Origin: Bacillota bacterium | Lineage (GTDB): Bacteria; Bacillota; Clostridia; Acetivibrionales; DTU013 | Assembly: GCA_023399355.1 (NCBI GenBank) | Contig: JAEWQC010000308.1 | Location: 1-15,999, forward strand | DNA: 15,999 nt | Direction: 5' to 3' | In this document: positions 13,432-15,999 of the stretch, in pieces | How positions within the stretch are numbered: the stretch's first letter is position 1 | How the letters are laid out: each line of letters opens with the position of its first letter | Notes under the pieces: model-generated | Seen by the model: the letters and a program-made list of their open reading frames with translations, nothing else | Database searches by the model: none | What the model was told of the DNA's origin: nothing | Program-made: the position numbers and the translations under genes

Positions 13432-15843
13432 ATGATGGGAAGTGTAGCAAAAAACGAAGTTAATGCAATAACCCCTATTGGTGAGGAAGAACTTAAAAAG
13501 CTCCATGCCTATTGGAGAGCATGCAACTACCTTGCCGGAGGAATGATTTATTTAAAGGAAAATCCTTTATTAAGGCAGCCGCTGAAAACCGAACAGATCA
13601 AGAAACGTCTTCTTGGTCATTGGGGAACAAGTCCCGGACTTTCATTCATCTACGTTCATCTGAACAGGCTGATCAAAAAATATGATCTGAACATGATTTA
13701 TGTCACAGGTCCGGGTCACGGTGCGCCCGGAATTCTTGCGCCGGCTTATCTCGAAGGCACTTATTCCGAAATTTATCCTGATAAGAGTGAAGACGAAGAA
13801 GGGTTGACCAAATTTTTCAAGCAATTTTCCTTCCCTGGAGGAATTGGAAGTCATTGTACTCCTGAAACTCCCGGATCCATTCATGAGGGAGGAGAATTGG
13901 GCTACAGCCTTTCTCACGCATATGGGGCGGCGTTTGACAACCCTGATCTGATCGTGGCTGCAGTTGTCGGCGACGGCGAAGCAGAGACAGGTCCGCTTGC
14001 GACTTCCTGGCATTCGAACAAATTCCTGAATCCGAAGAGGGACGGAGCAGTTCTGCCCATCCTGCACCTGAACGGATATAAAATATCGAACCCGACAATC
14101 CTGGCTAGAATCAGCCACAGTGAACTTGAAAACCTGTTTTCCGGCTACGGTTACAAGCCTTATTTCGTCGAAGGCGATGATCCCGCGGTTATGCACAGGA
14201 TCATGGCTGAAACGATGGAGAAAGCGATCCTTGAGATAAGGCGGATTCAGAATGAAGTACGTGACTCAAAGAAATTGGAGCGCCCGATGTGGCCAATGAT
14301 CATATTAAGGTCTCCAAAAGGCTGGACCGGTCCGAAGGAGATTGACGGACACAAGGTCGAAGGCTTCTGGCGTGCACATCAGGTTCCGCTTCCGGGAGTG
14401 ACGGACAGTCCGGAACATTTGAAAATGCTTGAAGATTGGCTTAAAAGCTATAAACCTGAAGAATTGTTTGATAAAAGCGGAAGACTGATTCCGGAGTTAA
14501 GGGAAATGGCGCCCAAAGGGAGCAGAAGGATGAGTGCCAATCCAATCACCAATGGAGGACTTTTGCGTAAAACACTACGCATGCCTGACTTCAGGGATTA
14601 TGCCGTTAAGGTTGAAAAACCGGGCGTTTCCGAACATGAAAACACGCGGCCGTTGGGAGACTTCCTTAGGGATATCTTCCGCCACAATCCGGATAATTTC
14701 CGTATGTTCGGCCCTGATGAGACTGCTTCCAACAGGCTGACTGCCGTTTATGAGATCAGTAAAAAGGTATGGATGGCTGATTATTTTAAAGAAGATGCAG
14801 ATGGCAGTGAACTTTCACAGGACGGAAAAGTGATGGAGATGTTGAGTGAGCACACTTTGCTGGGCTGGCTGGAGGGCTATCTTCTGACAGGCCGGCATGG
14901 TTTCTTCCATACTTATGAAGCATTTTCGCATATCATTGATTCCATGTTCAATCAGCACGCCAAGTGGCTTGATATCAGCAAGCATGAAACACTCTGGAGG
15001 TCTCCGATATCCTCTGAGAATATCCTGCTGTCCTCTACCGTCTGGCGCCAGGATCATAATGGATTTTCACATCAGGACCCGGGATTTTTGGATGTTGTTA
15101 CAAACAAAAGTCCCGAAGTTGTGCGGATCTATCTGCCGCCTGATGCGAACTGCCTTCTCTCCACAGCCGAGCATTGCCTGATGAGTACAGGCTATGTGAA
15201 CGTAATTGTTGCCGACAAGCAGAAACATATGCAGTATCTCAGTATGGATGAGGCTGTGAAGCACTGTACCAAGGGCATAGGAATATGGGACTGGGCAAGC
15301 AATGATGCCTGCGGCAGCGAGCCTTGCGATCCGGATATCGTTATGGCAAGCTGCGGAGATGTTCCAACCAGAGAGGCGCTTGCAGCAACAGCCATATTAA
15401 GAAAGGAATTCCCCAACCTGAAAGTGCGGTTTATCAATATTGTCGATTTAACGAAGCTCATGTCCTCGTCTGCACATCCCCATGGATTGACGGATCAGGA
15501 ATTCGATTCGCTGTTCACCAAGGACAGGCATGTCATACTGAATTTCCACGGATACCCCTGGCTGATCCACAAACTGACGTATAACAGGACTAATCAGCAG
15601 CGCATCCATGTACGCGGTTACAAGGAAAAGGGCAACATCAATACACCGCTTGAACTAGCCATCATTAATCAAATCGACAGGTTCGACCTTGTTATTGATG
15701 CCATCGACAGAGTAGCATCGCTGGGTTCCAAGGGTGCTCATGTACGTGAGCGGATGAAGAATGAAATAATAGATAATATGCAATATGCCTATGCGAACGG
15801 CATAGACAAGGAAGAAATTAGAAACTGGAAATGGCCGTTTTAA
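13432..15843 (+). CDS. xfp: Xylulose-5-phosphate/fructose-6-phosphate phosphoketolase
   Basis: This large thiamine-diphosphate enzyme (803 residues from ATG 13432) splits xylulose-5-P, or fructose-6-P, with phosphate to acetyl phosphate plus glyceraldehyde-3-P or erythrose-4-P. Visible signatures are LLGHWGTSPGLSFIY, TGPGHGAPG, IGSHCTPETPGSIHEGGELG, the ThDP motif GDGEAETGPLATSW and, later, SEHTLLGWLEGYLLTGRHG. The length matches the family norm of about 790-830. The frame is open back to ATG 13381, but homologues begin close to the ...ELKKLHAYWRACNYL block, so 13432 (or 13435) is preferred; GGGTGAT precedes it at short spacing. It gives the cell a bifid-shunt-like route for pentose to acetyl phosphate. 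X5P or F6P specificity is not resolved. A strong hairpin follows the stop. Confidence 0.96.
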   Translation: MMGSVAKNEVNAITPIGEEELKKLHAYWRACNYLAGGMIYLKENPLLRQPLKTEQIKKRLLGHWGTSPGLSFIYVHLNRLIKKYDLNMIYVTGPGHGAPGILAPAYLEGTYSEIYPDKSEDEEGLTKFFKQFSFPGGIGSHCTPETPGSIHEGGELGYSLSHAYGAAFDNPDLIVAAVVGDGEAETGPLATSWHSNKFLNPKRDGAVLPILHLNGYKISNPTILARISHSELENLFSGYGYKPYFVEGDDPAVMHRIMAETMEKAILEIRRIQNEVRDSKKLERPMWPMIILRSPKGWTGPKEIDGHKVEGFWRAHQVPLPGVTDSPEHLKMLEDWLKSYKPEELFDKSGRLIPELREMAPKGSRRMSANPITNGGLLRKTLRMPDFRDYAVKVEKPGVSEHENTRPLGDFLRDIFRHNPDNFRMFGPDETASNRLTAVYEISKKVWMADYFKEDADGSELSQDGKVMEMLSEHTLLGWLEGYLLTGRHGFFHTYEAFSHIIDSMFNQHAKWLDISKHETLWRSPISSENILLSSTVWRQDHNGFSHQDPGFLDVVTNKSPEVVRIYLPPDANCLLSTAEHCLMSTGYVNVIVADKQKHMQYLSMDEAVKHCTKGIGIWDWASNDACGSEPCDPDIVMASCGDVPTREALAATAILRKEFPNLKVRFINIVDLTKLMSSSAHPHGLTDQEFDSLFTKDRHVILNFHGYPWLIHKLTYNRTNQQRIHVRGYKEKGNINTPLELAIINQIDRFDLVIDAIDRVASLGSKGAHVRERMKNEIIDNMQYAYANGIDKEEIRNWKWPF

Positions 15844-15864
15844 GCGGATCCAGGGAGTTATCCG

Positions 15865-15895
15865 GCCCCGGAAGTTGATGCCTGACTTCCGGGGC
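15865..15895 (+). terminator. Hairpin after phosphoketolase, T-run missing because the repeat array abuts it
   Basis: GCCCCGGAAGT (15865-15875) and ACTTCCGGGGC (15885-15895) form a perfect 11-bp stem with a 9-nt loop, extendable by three further pairs including one G-U. It is 21 bases after the stop, as expected for an intrinsic terminator. However, the following bases are the first unit of the palindromic array, not a T-run. The terminator may have been interrupted by the repeat. Confidence 0.6.
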
Positions 15896-15999
15896 TGGTC
15901 GTTGACTGGCGTCAACTGCTCGCCCATGCATCCGGGGCTGGTCGTTGACTGGCGTCAACTGCTCGCCCATGCATCCGGGGCTGGTCGTTGACTGGCGTC
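15891..15999 (+). repeat. Tandem array of the 43-bp palindromic repeat (continues past the window)
   Basis: Units begin at 15891, 15934 and 15977, an exact 43-bp period. The first two and the visible part of the third are identical. Each unit reads as an imperfect hairpin: GGGC, GGT and GTTGAC pair with GTCAAC, GCT and GCCC across a TGGC loop, followed by the self-complementary ATGCAT. Identity between units points to recent expansion. There are no non-repeat spacers, so it is not CRISPR. Confidence 0.95.

Noticed and set aside
15891..15999. Regularly spaced repeats resembling a CRISPR array
   Set aside because: Units are contiguous with no variable spacers, and no cas gene is present; the period equals the unit length.

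Overview
The window looks like chromosomal DNA of an anaerobic or facultative member of the Bacillota, probably class Clostridia. The evidence is AG-rich Shine-Dalgarno sites, occasional TTG starts, a CheX-type chemotaxis cluster, a Clostridia-style radical SAM/SPASM maturase and a ferredoxin-tailed aldo/keto reductase. No rRNA, tRNA, CRISPR array or transposase was seen. The genus cannot be fixed from the sequence alone.

Bases 1-5488 (+ strand) hold a tightly packed chemosensory operon: a hybrid CheA cut by the window edge (kinase core, two CheW-like domains, C-terminal receiver), then CheW, CheB, CheR, a single-domain CheY and the CheY-P phosphatase CheX. Neighbouring genes overlap by 4-13 bp or are separated by less than 20 bp. 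The array core (CheA/CheW), the adaptation enzymes (CheB/CheR) and the signal output and reset (CheY/CheX) are all present. No receptor or flagellar gene is visible, so it is unknown whether the output is motility.

Bases 5489-9500 are different: clearly AT-richer and with genes on the - strand. A consensus promoter at 9223-9194 drives an unlisted 35-residue Cys-containing peptide (9161-9054). A 17-bp hairpin follows, then a radical SAM/SPASM enzyme, a GNAT-like protein and an aldo/keto reductase with two [4Fe-4S] motifs. This reads as a ribosomally made, post-translationally modified peptide (RiPP) cassette and is the best candidate for an undescribed system. No transporter, leader peptidase or immunity gene is present in it. 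A weak 80-codon orphan ORF lies between it and the che operon.

Bases 9501-15843 (+ strand) return to the background composition: a VOC/glyoxalase-fold protein, MsrA and MsrB methionine sulfoxide reductases, a MYG1-family hydrolase, a D-2-hydroxyacid dehydrogenase and a xylulose-5-phosphate/fructose-6-phosphate phosphoketolase. Oxidative repair and carbohydrate or 2-oxoacid metabolism are the visible themes.

A 42/43-bp palindromic repeat occurs at three places: two tandem units at the 3' end of the VOC gene (one appears to supply its stop codon), one inverted unit inserted in frame inside msrB, and a tandem array that starts in the downstream arm of the hairpin after the phosphoketolase and runs off the window. 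The single msrB unit is flanked by 8-bp direct repeats GCCCCGGA, the same sequence that forms the unit-unit junction in the arrays. The family therefore looks like a site-preferring, REP-like element able to enter protein-coding sequence.
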